NCBI GenBank assembly: GCA_016838895.1
Contig: JAEKNU010000014.1
Location: forward strand, 1-64,000
Length of the DNA: 64,000 nucleotides
Reading direction: 5' to 3'
DNA from: Chloroflexota bacterium
GTDB taxonomy: Bacteria > Chloroflexota > Anaerolineae > Anaerolineales > Anaerolineaceae
Positions 45,201-53,679 of this stretch are shown piece by piece. The translations under genes were made by a program, and so were the position numbers. Every line of letters starts with the position of its first letter. Position 1 is the first letter of the stretch. The notes below the pieces were generated by a model, which had not been told where the DNA came from, did not search any database, and saw only the letters and a list, made by a program, of their open reading frames with translations.

Positions 45201-45409
45201 TCGAAATTCCAATAAAATTACAGCAGATCTATGGGCAATACAGACAAAATTGTATTCGCACAGCCCATAGTCAATATTTGTTTTACCATGGCACATCACA
45301 TATGGAGGCAACCGAGTATTGCTACAGTGAAGATAGCACACAACCTTGGGTGCCTTGTAGTGAAGGTGGCAGCGATATCTGGGATTTCGAAAATCCGGCT
45401 GGACCGTGA
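42269..45409 (+). CDS. Large LysM-containing surface protein, cassette copy 1
   Basis: The 1046-aa product starts at GTG 42269 (AAGG close upstream). Residues about 8-26 are a membrane anchor or uncleaved signal. Then come an Ig-like segment (about 45-140), a LysM peptidoglycan-binding module (149-194, GHTWENISQETGLTLDEIQ to GSQILLP), a Ser/Pro-rich linker, an FN3-like segment (about 290-385, EDGYFIYRSREGG) and a long C-terminal part with many paired cysteines, no known family and the ending STQPWVPCSEGGSDIWDF. It is paralogous along its length to the protein at 46876 and is followed by a lipoprotein gene. It is probably cell-wall attached and extracellular; function unknown. Confidence 0.85.
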   Translation: MKKKLQWPMYTFLAFLLIIILIFVSRFAIHQIPSIDEQIPSGSTPIHVRITHPNNKTGWPLNFAIPIQIAANGVEPVTSIELYVNGTLYDTQQVEAESANQQYLTLWHWQPGSSGKFILVARALDASGATGISNAVLVEAGPPIGTGSPLTIEEGHTWENISQETGLTLDEIQQANPELDPNLALAPGSQILLPNPPDPVTNPNIIPAYDPQSEITAETETLPVSDMKSKTPPKWNFINDLIFLIKNSAQNNPVGSSAPDETSTQAEPEQPSPSGSAAEDGYIPPAPELVGHVNGCTVNLSLHYMTYADFEDGYFIYRSREGGDFERIVTLPPYGASNAESDSWTIADTDQYGVVSYYVSSFNVFGESAGTPISFLLDQTNCKSGHFGLTTDPKIDEFGDLVLPFNVDTAYLYLQINDSQAVRVPEGDRMFLPGSGVKFNLDLYLDSLVDTLQYTDLNIHMEIWGWQGADLIYVGDLDRYVHRTVLTVCSVEGEGGCTDGGVGEWVREMNILPNYLIPLNEQKYEIHWQTSSLSETFKICLAIANDFNGPGLTDANPTLLKVCYYPSSSQGQINENEGTYLIDLGKLLYPEGKPSIPPYSGHPGDNYQYPDFASDYPMGDPFKLAVRILSVMDESGFDDISNTVYMHHLTQYQQSDLPPLASTVPSMYDIEILENTYEPPTYEIRTKWACVIIDDDPSGQFSPGEEVCPLTYVYCGENITCEDPGFWGMLGLGWDMVVDAFDDGKQEIADGISSTIPYCDDSQKCKDGVRAGVDYGVSYVTGLPAHMPNSEEVVAQGVTYVIMSELSYLSDVDGVEYLCGDYCEDEIAAQIKERFAKAKYYYGQPGCYDIADHYGYFPICFEPPTIVHASPGSGNFPGYVFVRVTRKDTPESLAATEEMKGKTQLNLSVDGFNDSRIGEYADYCKYQDNLTVDQLPYPNDPDSNGNRGYGPFGDAPMEEPLFETVQVEIPWLEPGQSIEIPIKLQQIYGQYRQNCIRTAHSQYLFYHGTSHMEATEYCYSEDSTQPWVPCSEGGSDIWDFENPAGP

Positions 45410-45470
45410 CAATATCTGCTATAGGAATTATTGCTGATGCCATTTCTTATGTTATAAATGAGGCTTTACC

Positions 45471-46358
45471 ATGAAAAAAAACATTGCTCAACTAATAATG
45501 ATATTATCGATACTATTCACAAGCTGCAGCATGCCCGGCAAGACAGCACCTGGTCAGGCATATCTGGTTGGAGACTCACAGCCGCAAGCCTGGATGGATG
45601 CACCACTCAATGAGAGCTATATACCCCTTGCGCCCTATGAGATCGTCTATCACATCAGCGGTCAGGAAGGTATCGCACAGGGAGAATTGAGTATCGATAA
45701 TCTGGTAGTAGAATCGCTGCCAAATCCTGACGCCTCAAAGAAGCTGGCGACATTAAAATATCTTTGGAATCCACCTGACCCGGGTACATACCTGCTCAGC
45801 GTTCGTGCCCAGGGCACAGATGGTGCCTGGGGATCAGAGGCCCAATCAGTCGTTTATATCGGTGAGAGTACGGCTACGCCTACTTCCGTTGAGACACCTA
45901 CGCCAACCCCTACCCATACACCCACGCCTGAAATCGTTGCCGGTTTTTCAAACTTCAACGCTTCTCCTGGTGCGGTACATTATGGCAACTGTACTCCAAA
46001 TCAGGTTAGTGTCAGTGCGCATGCAATTGATCCGGCTGGCATCACTACTGTTGTTTTGTTTTATCGCATGCGCGATGAAAATGGGCAATTTACCGATTGG
46101 CAAAATACTGCCATGAACACAGCTGGCAACGACCAGTTCAGTAAAACTGTAAACCTCAATTCATTTAGCAGTCCATATGCCAGCGGTATATTGGATATCC
46201 AACTCGTCATCCAAAACAAAAACGGTGACTTCGAGCGTAGCGATGTGTATTCCCAGGTTAGCATTACGGGTTGTTTACAACCCCTTTTCAAACTTGAAAG
46301 TACCAGACCATCTCTTATTCCATTATTCCCTACCAGTACGCCTATTATTATCAAGTAA
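45471..46358 (+). CDS. T/P-linker lipoprotein, cassette copy 1
   Basis: A 295-aa lipoprotein (FTSC, Cys19) with an Ig-like N-terminal domain (about 30-140, PQAWMDAPLNESYIPLAPYE to WGSEAQSVVYIG), a short TPTPTPTHTPTPE linker and a second beta domain (about 160-280, ASPGAVHYGNC). Its paralogue at 50067 shares all of this, and the last bases before each stop (PLFPTSTPIIIK) are nearly identical. It lies 61 bp after the LysM protein, so the two are probably co-expressed and may form a surface complex. Unknown function. Confidence 0.82.
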   Translation: MKKNIAQLIMILSILFTSCSMPGKTAPGQAYLVGDSQPQAWMDAPLNESYIPLAPYEIVYHISGQEGIAQGELSIDNLVVESLPNPDASKKLATLKYLWNPPDPGTYLLSVRAQGTDGAWGSEAQSVVYIGESTATPTSVETPTPTPTHTPTPEIVAGFSNFNASPGAVHYGNCTPNQVSVSAHAIDPAGITTVVLFYRMRDENGQFTDWQNTAMNTAGNDQFSKTVNLNSFSSPYASGILDIQLVIQNKNGDFERSDVYSQVSITGCLQPLFKLESTRPSLIPLFPTSTPIIIK

Positions 46359-46401
46359 GCCAACACTACTACTAATTCAAAAAAGACATTGTTCGTTAAT
46401 G

Positions 46402-46438
46402 AAATGGCTCCAGGAAAATCTAAATCCTGGAGCCATTT
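46402..46438 (+). terminator. Hairpin terminator after cassette copy 1
   Basis: Perfect 14-bp stem (46402-46415 and 46425-46438), core GGCTCCAGGA / TCCTGGAGCC, 9-base loop, ending in ATTTAT. It separates the two cassette copies. Confidence 0.75.
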
Positions 46439-46451
46439 ATGCTTACGGGTA

Positions 46452-46875
46452 ACAGACATGTCATTATTCCAAATATTGTATAATAAATATAATCTTTTCA
46501 CTATATACCCTTATTGATAGTTGTTAATAAAATCATTCATATGCATGGAATTGTGCCTTCTCATTATTTATACAATCAGAAAGGCACCCACTCTATTTAT
46601 TGCCGAGTCTGTGGAAATAAGCCATGCTCATTTTACTGGAATATACAACCCGGCATGAAACTTTGCCGCCAGCAAGGGGGACCAATGTCTGGATCAATAT
46701 TGCTTTCATCGTACATTCGATTTCCTGATCAATTTCTGACATAGATGATCCTGACTGCAACTCGTCAGATACTTCTCGAATAGGAGCTGTATTCATCAGA
46801 AATTTATTTACAACTCCATAAAACCATCAAGCAGGAAATAACTTTCTCATTTCAATGCTAAAAGGAGCGTTTACC
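46452..46875. other. Intergenic region between cassette copies, no supported gene
   Basis: Roughly 420 bp. Short open frames exist on both strands (plus 46514-46744, minus 46593-46796), but neither has a ribosome-binding site or a recognisable product. The minus frame reads protein-like (IREVSDELQSGSSMSEIDQE) and might be a gene remnant. AAGGAG at 46861-46866 belongs to the next gene. Confidence 0.5.
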
Positions 46876-49800
46876 ATGAAGTGGAATAAATTATGGCCTT
46901 TACTGGTGATATCCGGTATTGCATTCTGTGTAGGGTTGAGCATTGTCGTCAAGCTAGGCATTGAACGCATTCCCTCCATGGACGAACAAATCCCACCTGG
47001 ATCAATGCCCATTGAAGTGCGCATGTCACACCCCGGCAATAATACATATTGGCCGCTAAATTATGCCATTCCAATTCAGATCTCCGCCTGGGGAGCAGAG
47101 CCGATCACGGCTATTGAACTGTACGTCAACGGTACATTGTATGAAACCCAACCTGTAGAGAATTACTCAGCAAGTCAGCGATATCTCACCCAAAAGTATT
47201 GGCAGCCCGGAACCAGCGGCCAATTCATTCTGGTTGCCATGGCAGTGAATGCATCTGGTGGAAAGGGTATTTCCAACGCGGTTATGATTGAAGCTGGTCC
47301 AGCTGTTGGAACCGGTTCTCCGCTGACAATTAAAGAGGGTGACACCTGGGAGAATATCTCGAGTGAGACCGGTATTGCAGTAGAAGAAATTCAGCAAATC
47401 AACCATGAACTAAATCCGCAAACGGCATTATCCCCCGGCAGCCAAGTTATGATTCCCAATTCGCCAGTGCCGGTTAGCAACCCAAATATCATCCCCGGCT
47501 ATGATCCATCAGGCGCAACTTCATCCGATCCAGCATCTGATCCCTCAATCGATTGGGCACAGGCAGATAACCCGAAATGGACCTTTTTCAACGATCTACA
47601 ATTTTTGCTGAAAGCATCGAATCAACCAAATGCTTCCGAGCCATCCGCACAGGAGCAGCCAGGGGATATGGATGAGCCCCCACAACAAAATCCGCCCGCT
47701 GCTTCAGGCGATACGGATAAATTACCCCTCGCTCCAACTATATCCGGTAGTTTCAAGGACTGTACAGTAACGTTATTTACTGGACATCATAGTGACACCG
47801 AAGATGGCTATTTTATTTATCGCTCCCGTAATGGTGGAGAATTTGAAAGGATTGTAACTTCACCACCATACAAAGATGGCAACTTCAATGATGCCAAGAT
47901 CGTCGATCCTGACCAATATGGTTTGGTTACGTATTACGCTGCCAGTTTCAATATCTATGGAGAAAATCCCGGCCCGCCTGTTTCCTTTCCTTTGAATGAA
48001 ATGAACTGCAAAGGAGGAACCTTTGAATTAACCACCGACCCAAAAATTGATGAAAATGGGGATTTAATTCTACCTATTAATGTGGATACAGCTTACCTGT
48101 ATCTGCAAATCAACGATTCACTGGCAGAGCGTGTCCCTGAGGGTGACCGTATGTTCCTGCCCAATTCAGGGGTCAATTTCAACCTTGATCTCTATCTGGA
48201 TAGCCTGGTAGATACATTTCAGGAAACTGACTACCGTGTTCATATGGAGGTCTGGGGCTGGCAGGGTACAGAGTTAGTTTATATTGGAGCCCTCGATCAT
48301 AACATTCACCGCACAATTTTAACTGTATGTTCTGTTTACGGCGATGGTGGCTGCACAAATAACGGTCTTGGAGAATGGGTTCACGAGATGACTATTTTCC
48401 CCAACTCTATCACCCCATTGAATGAACAACAGTATGAACTTCGTTGGCAAACTAGCTCGATGTCCGAGACAGACAGAATGACCCTGAGAATTGCTGAAGA
48501 ATTTGACGGTCCGGACATAAAAGATACAAATAGTGACATTCTCATTTTATATTACACAAATACTTTTAAAGAAGGACATGTTGGAGGGAATGAAGGTACC
48601 TACCTGCTTGATTTTGGTGAAATACTCTATCCGGAAGGTGTGCCAAAATATACCAATCATTTCGAGGTTGGAGAGAATTGGCAGGACCCTACCTTCCAAT
48701 ATGATTATCCCATGGGTGAACCATTTAGTATTCAGATTCGTGTCGCTCCATCCATGGAAGAAGACGGGTATAATGATGTGTCCAATACGGTTTACATGCA
48801 TCACTTGGGTTCCTATGAACCACCCGATATGCCACCATTAACATCGCAAGTACCCAGCCTTTATGATATCGAAATACTGGAAGATACGTATCAGCCCCCT
48901 AAATATGGGATCTATTCTAAATGGGCTTGTGTTATCATGGATTATGACCCAACCGGAACTTTCTCCGCTGGTGAAGAAATTTGCCCAGTACCCACTGATA
49001 GTTGTAAAGTAAGAAATGATTGTGAAAGTGAATCGATATGGAGCGCAATTGTGGAATTATGGGATTACGTAGTTGGGAAGGTTTCTGCGGTCAAGGCTGC
49101 CCTTGTCGAAGAAATAACAGACAAAATCCCATTTTGCGATGATAGTAAAGCTTGTAGGGCTGCTGTCGAAGCCGGAGTAGATTACGGTATTACCTATGCC
49201 ACAGGATTACCCCCAAATATTCCCAATTCCGATGAAGCCATCGCCCAGGCGATAACTGAAAGTATCATCGCTGAATTGGCATATGTTAGCGAATCAGAAT
49301 CAGTTCCTCTAGTGTGTAATGATTTCTGTAAAAACTTAATTTCTGTCAAAATTAAAGGGCTTATCGCACAAGAAAGCAACTATTCCAAACAACCTGGATG
49401 CTATGAACCATCTGATCGATTATACTGGTTTGCACCATGCTTCTCCCCTCCCACACAAGTGCACCCCGTACCAGGATCCGGTGATTTCCCCGGATATGTT
49501 GTTGTACGGGTTACCCGCAAAGATACTCCTGAATCATTGGCAGCCACTCGTGATGTAAAAAATATGACCCAACTCCATTTGACTGTTACTGGAGATAATT
49601 ACAGTCGCGTGGACCAATATAGGAATACTTGTCACTATGAGGATAATGTAACCTTCGATCAATTACCAGATCCGCAAGATCCATATTTTGATAGGTATAA
49701 ATTATCGGGGGTTATGGAAAATTTTGCGTTATATGAAACTGTTTTGGTGCCAATCCCCTGGCTGGAACCCGGTCAATCAATTGATATCCCTGTCAAATTA

Positions 49801-50070
49801 CAGCAAATTCCTGATAGGTACCATAAAAAAGGATGCATAAGATATACCGGAAGCCAATACCTATTCTTCAAAGGTACATCTCATATGGTTGCTACAGAGT
49901 ATTGTTATAGCGCCAAAAGCAGTGTCGCATGGGTACCCTGCAGTGAAGGCAGCAGTGATACCTGGGACTTCGTAAATCCAATTGCACCGGGCGTTATGCC
50001 TGTTAATGAAGACATGGTGGAAGATGTGAGTGATGATTATGAAGGTGATGGAAGTGAGTGGTTGCCATGA
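46876..50070 (+). CDS. Large LysM-containing surface protein, cassette copy 2
   Basis: I use ATG 46876 (MKWNKLWPLL) since AAGGAG lies eight bases upstream; an ATG seven codons earlier precedes that site. The 1064-aa protein repeats the layout of the copy at 42269: membrane anchor, Ig-like segment, LysM module (GDTWENISSETGIAVEEIQ), Ser/Pro/Gln linker, FN3-like part, Cys-rich C-terminal region (ending VAWVPCSEGSSDTWDF) plus an acidic tail of about 28 residues absent from copy 1. The middle linker and the stretch around 720-860 are the most divergent. The stop overlaps the next start (ATGA), so the partner lipoprotein is translationally coupled here. Confidence 0.85.
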   Translation: MKWNKLWPLLVISGIAFCVGLSIVVKLGIERIPSMDEQIPPGSMPIEVRMSHPGNNTYWPLNYAIPIQISAWGAEPITAIELYVNGTLYETQPVENYSASQRYLTQKYWQPGTSGQFILVAMAVNASGGKGISNAVMIEAGPAVGTGSPLTIKEGDTWENISSETGIAVEEIQQINHELNPQTALSPGSQVMIPNSPVPVSNPNIIPGYDPSGATSSDPASDPSIDWAQADNPKWTFFNDLQFLLKASNQPNASEPSAQEQPGDMDEPPQQNPPAASGDTDKLPLAPTISGSFKDCTVTLFTGHHSDTEDGYFIYRSRNGGEFERIVTSPPYKDGNFNDAKIVDPDQYGLVTYYAASFNIYGENPGPPVSFPLNEMNCKGGTFELTTDPKIDENGDLILPINVDTAYLYLQINDSLAERVPEGDRMFLPNSGVNFNLDLYLDSLVDTFQETDYRVHMEVWGWQGTELVYIGALDHNIHRTILTVCSVYGDGGCTNNGLGEWVHEMTIFPNSITPLNEQQYELRWQTSSMSETDRMTLRIAEEFDGPDIKDTNSDILILYYTNTFKEGHVGGNEGTYLLDFGEILYPEGVPKYTNHFEVGENWQDPTFQYDYPMGEPFSIQIRVAPSMEEDGYNDVSNTVYMHHLGSYEPPDMPPLTSQVPSLYDIEILEDTYQPPKYGIYSKWACVIMDYDPTGTFSAGEEICPVPTDSCKVRNDCESESIWSAIVELWDYVVGKVSAVKAALVEEITDKIPFCDDSKACRAAVEAGVDYGITYATGLPPNIPNSDEAIAQAITESIIAELAYVSESESVPLVCNDFCKNLISVKIKGLIAQESNYSKQPGCYEPSDRLYWFAPCFSPPTQVHPVPGSGDFPGYVVVRVTRKDTPESLAATRDVKNMTQLHLTVTGDNYSRVDQYRNTCHYEDNVTFDQLPDPQDPYFDRYKLSGVMENFALYETVLVPIPWLEPGQSIDIPVKLQQIPDRYHKKGCIRYTGSQYLFFKGTSHMVATEYCYSAKSSVAWVPCSEGSSDTWDFVNPIAPGVMPVNEDMVEDVSDDYEGDGSEWLP

Positions 50071-50966
50071 AAATAATAAGTGTTTTTTTAATTTTGTTAT
50101 CTCTTTTACTATTGGCCGGCTGCAATATGCCCGACAATGACAACCCTGGCACGGCTTATCTGTCCGGGGATTCCTCTCCGCAAGCCTGGATTGACGCGCC
50201 ACTGAACGAGAGTTATTTATCCCTTGCCCCCTATACAATTGTCTATCACATCAGTGATCAGGTGAGTGTTGCAGTAGGTGAATTAAGTATAAATGGCCGG
50301 GTCGTCGCTTCACTGCCAAATCCAAATCCATCTAAAAAACTGGCCACCCTGAAAGTCCTCTGGGACCCACCAGCACCGGGCGAGTATCTGCTCAGCGTTC
50401 GTGCCCAGGGTGCAGATGGTGCCTGGGGATCTGAAGCGCAATCAGTGGTTTATATCGGTGATGGAAGCGCGACACCTACTTTATTGGAAACACCTACACC
50501 TACACCTACGCCAACCCCCACCCTTACGCCAACACCTGAAATAGCTACTGGTTTTTCAAACTTCAGCGCCTCTCCTGGTGCGGTGCATTATGGAAATTGT
50601 TCTCCAAATCAGGTATCAGTGAGCGCCATAGCCGTTGATCCTGCTGGCATTACCACTGTTGTTCTCTTTTATCGCATGCGTGATAATAACGGGCAGGTTA
50701 CTGAATGGTCCAATACAAACATGAACCCTGGTAGCAATGACCAGTATAGTAAAACCATAAATCTCAATTCATTTGACAGTCCGCATACCAGTGGTACACT
50801 GGACATTCAACTCGTCATTCAAAACAAGAATAGTGATTTACTGCGCAGTGAGGTATATTCTCAAGTTGGTATCACGGGTTGTTTCCAACCCCTTTTCGAA
50901 CTTGAAAGTACCAAACCATCCCTTATTCCATTATTCCCTACCAGTACACCTATTATTATCAAATAA
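50067..50966 (+). CDS. T/P-linker lipoprotein, cassette copy 2
   Basis: The 299-aa lipoprotein (LAGC, Cys19) begins at ATG 50067, overlapping the stop of the preceding gene by ATGA. It is strongly similar to the protein at 45471: SPQAWIDAPLNESY, LSVRAQGADGAWGSEAQ, a longer (TP)n linker and the ASPGAVHYGNC domain. The conserved pairing in both cassette copies is the best evidence that these two proteins work together on the cell surface. Confidence 0.85.
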   Translation: MKIISVFLILLSLLLLAGCNMPDNDNPGTAYLSGDSSPQAWIDAPLNESYLSLAPYTIVYHISDQVSVAVGELSINGRVVASLPNPNPSKKLATLKVLWDPPAPGEYLLSVRAQGADGAWGSEAQSVVYIGDGSATPTLLETPTPTPTPTPTLTPTPEIATGFSNFSASPGAVHYGNCSPNQVSVSAIAVDPAGITTVVLFYRMRDNNGQVTEWSNTNMNPGSNDQYSKTINLNSFDSPHTSGTLDIQLVIQNKNSDLLRSEVYSQVGITGCFQPLFELESTKPSLIPLFPTSTPIIIK

Positions 50967-51071
50967 AGAGGTAACGTTGTTGGTAAAAATATTATTAATC
51001 ATAATTCAGGATAATGTGTAGATCGCTATTTTTAGTATTTGATCTGCAAAATAAAGGAAGGAAGTTTTGAA

Positions 51072-51863
51072 ATGAAAACAAAATTGTATATTTTAATCAG
51101 CCTATTAGTTGTAATTTCAATGAGCTGTAGTTTTCCAACGCCATCCAATATCGCGCCAAGTCCAACAATAATTACTGATACGGTCATTCCACCCAGCGAA
51201 ACGCCATCAATGACACCCACAGTAGAGAATACTGCCACCGTGACCCTCACCCTGACACCCGAAATATCAGATACGCCAACATCAACCCCCACCCTTGGGC
51301 CAGCCATGATTACCCCCAATACGACAACCAATGTCAATTGCCGCTTTGGGCCATCATTGGATTACCTGACCACGGGTGCATTGATTGTTGGCGAAAGTGT
51401 TCCCATTCTGGGCAAACTCGCCGATCAATCCTGGTGGCAAATTAATAGCAATCTAAACCCCGGAACAAAATGCTGGGTATCGGCAGCGGTAACAACAGCC
51501 AGTGGAAAACTGGCATCAGTGCCTGTCAAATCCGGACCGGCTGCTCAAGTCATTTCTGCATCCATTACCGCCCCCGATACCATTCACGGGCATTGCGGGG
51601 GGCCGAATCCGACGTCCTTTGAGGTTTCCATTACTACCAATGGACCAGCCAGCGTGAAATATCATGTCAGTGTTTTTAACAGTGATGGTACATTGCGCAA
51701 CCAATTACCAGATGAGACATTGTCTTTTGCATCCGCTGACACAAAAACTTTTGATCCGGCAGGAGCATACAAAACCGATTGTGGCGATTTTTATGCCAAA
51801 GTCGTGGTTAGCTCACCCAATAGCATGAGTGATCGAGTCGATTGGACTGTGGTTGAACCCTAA
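51072..51863 (+). CDS. SH3-like domain lipoprotein
   Basis: The 263-aa lipoprotein (SMSC, Cys19) starts at ATG 51072, seven bases after AAGGAAG. After a T/P/E-rich linker (about 30-80) comes a bacterial SH3-like module (NVNCRFGPSLDY, GESVPILGKLADQSWWQI, KCWVSAAV), commonly wall-binding, and a C-terminal Ig-like beta domain. It follows the duplicated cassette by 105 bp and shares its linker style, so it may belong to the same surface system. Three consecutive genes here encode exported proteins. Confidence 0.8.
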   Translation: MKTKLYILISLLVVISMSCSFPTPSNIAPSPTIITDTVIPPSETPSMTPTVENTATVTLTLTPEISDTPTSTPTLGPAMITPNTTTNVNCRFGPSLDYLTTGALIVGESVPILGKLADQSWWQINSNLNPGTKCWVSAAVTTASGKLASVPVKSGPAAQVISASITAPDTIHGHCGGPNPTSFEVSITTNGPASVKYHVSVFNSDGTLRNQLPDETLSFASADTKTFDPAGAYKTDCGDFYAKVVVSSPNSMSDRVDWTVVEP

Positions 51864-51885
51864 ATAATTATCGATTATGAATATA

Positions 51886-51922
51886 TTGTCAGATTAATTG
51901 AGTTTAATCTGACAATTTTTTA
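51886..51922 (+). terminator. Rho-independent terminator
   Basis: 13-bp perfect stem ATTGTCAGATTAA / TTAATCTGACAAT (51886-51898 and 51905-51917), loop TTGAGT, then a T-run. Confidence 0.88.
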
Positions 51923-51986
51923 CATCATATGCCATAATAAATACACTTGCTAGCTTCAGAAAAAAACACACTTCAAAGGATGCAAT

Positions 51987-52676
51987 ATGTACAAGCTGTT
52001 ATTCTATCTCTTTACAGGCTACGCTTTCATCAATGTTTACATCCAAACTGCTGAACTGCCCTGTCGGCAATTCACAACCCCAATCATGACTGGTGCGGTT
52101 GGTGTCTTTGCTTTGATCGGCTTACTCAGTAAACGCATCAAACGTAATGAAGGGATCATCCTGATGATCGCCTGGTTGTTGGCTGCCACTGGTGATATTT
52201 TCTTTGAAAAATCCAGATTGGCTACGGACCCAGAAATTGCCGGGCAGGCTTTTATGGTGGGTGTTGGGGTTTTTCTGCTAGCCTATCTCACTTTCGGAGT
52301 AAATTTTTCCATCCTGGGTTTTCAAGCAAAGTTGCCCAAATGGGTATATATTGGCGCTGGTGTCATCGCAGCCATCATGGGTGTCCTTGCCTATAATACC
52401 CTTAAGGTTCCCCCCGAACAAAATATGCTGGTTGTTTTCTACACAATTCAAGCAGTCATCCTGCTCTTTGGCGGTTTGCTCAGTCTGTACCGCAAGCATT
52501 ACACCTTTGCCATCATTGGTATCCTCTTATTCTTCTCCGATACACTGGTTGGCATGCGTTCTTTTGGAAACCCGGACGTGGTACCAGCCTATGTCAGCAC
52601 CCATATATTAATTTTTATTCTGGTCACCTATTACATTCCGATGCTTGCCAGTATTGATTATTCACTGGATGTATAA
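51987..52676 (+). CDS. YhhN family membrane protein (TMEM86/lysoplasmalogenase-like)
   Basis: The 229-aa protein has about eight membrane helices and YhhN hallmarks: acidic residues in LLAATGDIFFE and LLFFSDTLVGM near helix ends. The eukaryotic relative TMEM86 hydrolyses lysoplasmalogen vinyl ethers; bacterial members are largely untested. AAAGGATGCAAT precedes the ATG. It stands alone between two terminators. Confidence 0.75.
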   Translation: MYKLLFYLFTGYAFINVYIQTAELPCRQFTTPIMTGAVGVFALIGLLSKRIKRNEGIILMIAWLLAATGDIFFEKSRLATDPEIAGQAFMVGVGVFLLAYLTFGVNFSILGFQAKLPKWVYIGAGVIAAIMGVLAYNTLKVPPEQNMLVVFYTIQAVILLFGGLLSLYRKHYTFAIIGILLFFSDTLVGMRSFGNPDVVPAYVSTHILIFILVTYYIPMLASIDYSLDV

Positions 52677-52729
52677 TCAAATCCTTAACTTGCGCTATCC
52701 GTCTTATTATTCACTTGATTCCAAAAATT

Positions 52730-52756
52730 GAAGTCCAATATGGACTTCTATTTTTT
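52730..52756. terminator. Bidirectional terminator between convergent genes
   Basis: Stem GAAGTCCA / TGGACTTC (52730-52737 and 52741-52748), loop ATA, with T-run after it on the plus strand and an A-run before it that becomes a U-run on the minus strand. It serves the YhhN gene and the hydrolase at 52826. Confidence 0.82.
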
Positions 52757-52825
52757 CAAAAGGAAATATCAACCATTTTCTTTTTCACGCAAAAGCTGAT
52801 TTTCACAAACGCCTTTTGAATCATC

Positions 52826-53668
52826 TCAGGAATATACTTTCAAGAAGGCCAATCGGTTTTTAATAACAACATCCTTGCCTATTCCCATATAAATCAGATG
52901 GGATAAACCAGGTAATTTTATCAGTTTGGAATTTTTTATCTTTTTGTGCGTGTACATCGCATGACGATAAGGCACATTTTTATCATATGGACTATGCATA
53001 ATTAACACAGGGACTGAAATCTGGTCAATATGTTTTGCTTTATGATCCATCGTGTAAATCATTCCAGGTCCGGATGAGAACGAAAATAGCATCTCACGGT
53101 AAAAAGCTAAATCCTCATCATCCCATTGATTGAGCACCTCTTCTGGTTTAAGTGTTGAAAATCGTTTCGCAAGTGCTGTTAAATTCTTAACCTGGTTTGT
53201 ATCAAATTCCCGACGCTCATTTTCCCATAGTTTCGAAATTCTTTTAGGCGACATCATGTATTTCATTCCCCAATATATTGGAGACCATTTGGATACCCAT
53301 GTATTTGAAATTGCTTCTTCCATCAGTAAACAACATGTTTTGTCAGCATATTGTCGCGCAAATTCCAACGCTGTCGGGCCACCTGCAGATGTGGCGATGA
53401 CTGCTACCTTTTGTATATTAAGAAATTCCAACAAAGTATTCATTACGATCGCCTGTTCAGCCGCTGTTTTTCCAAGATCAATTGGCGTTTTTCCATATCC
53501 GGGGCGGCTTGGAATCAATACTTGATATCCTTCTTCAATTAACTGTTTCTGCCTGATGTTAATAAAGCAGTCACCATTTCCTCCATGAATGATTAAGACA
53601 GGTTCTCCCTCTCCTTCCAATGTATATTCAATTGGACCTAAGTTTGTATTTGCAATTTTCGAATTCAT
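52826..53668 (-). CDS. Alpha/beta hydrolase
   Basis: A 280-aa hydrolase: oxyanion region IHGGNGDCF, nucleophile elbow ATSAGGPTAL (Ser preceded by Thr rather than Gly-x), Asp in HSPYDKNVP and His in LPGLSHLIY. It is encoded 11 bp downstream of a PadR regulator gene and is probably controlled by it. Substrate unknown; similar proteins hydrolyse small esters or lactones. Confidence 0.8.
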   Translation of the reverse strand: MNSKIANTNLGPIEYTLEGEGEPVLIIHGGNGDCFINIRQKQLIEEGYQVLIPSRPGYGKTPIDLGKTAAEQAIVMNTLLEFLNIQKVAVIATSAGGPTALEFARQYADKTCCLLMEEAISNTWVSKWSPIYWGMKYMMSPKRISKLWENERREFDTNQVKNLTALAKRFSTLKPEEVLNQWDDEDLAFYREMLFSFSSGPGMIYTMDHKAKHIDQISVPVLIMHSPYDKNVPYRHAMYTHKKIKNSKLIKLPGLSHLIYMGIGKDVVIKNRLAFLKVYS

Positions 53669-53679
53669 TTCTTTGTTCC

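Noticed and set aside
45003-45443. 146-aa minus-strand frame
   Set aside because: Antisense to the conserved C-terminus of the LysM protein and the following gap; low-complexity translation.
51516-51704. Short minus-strand frame in the SH3-like lipoprotein
   Set aside because: Shadow of the real plus-strand gene.
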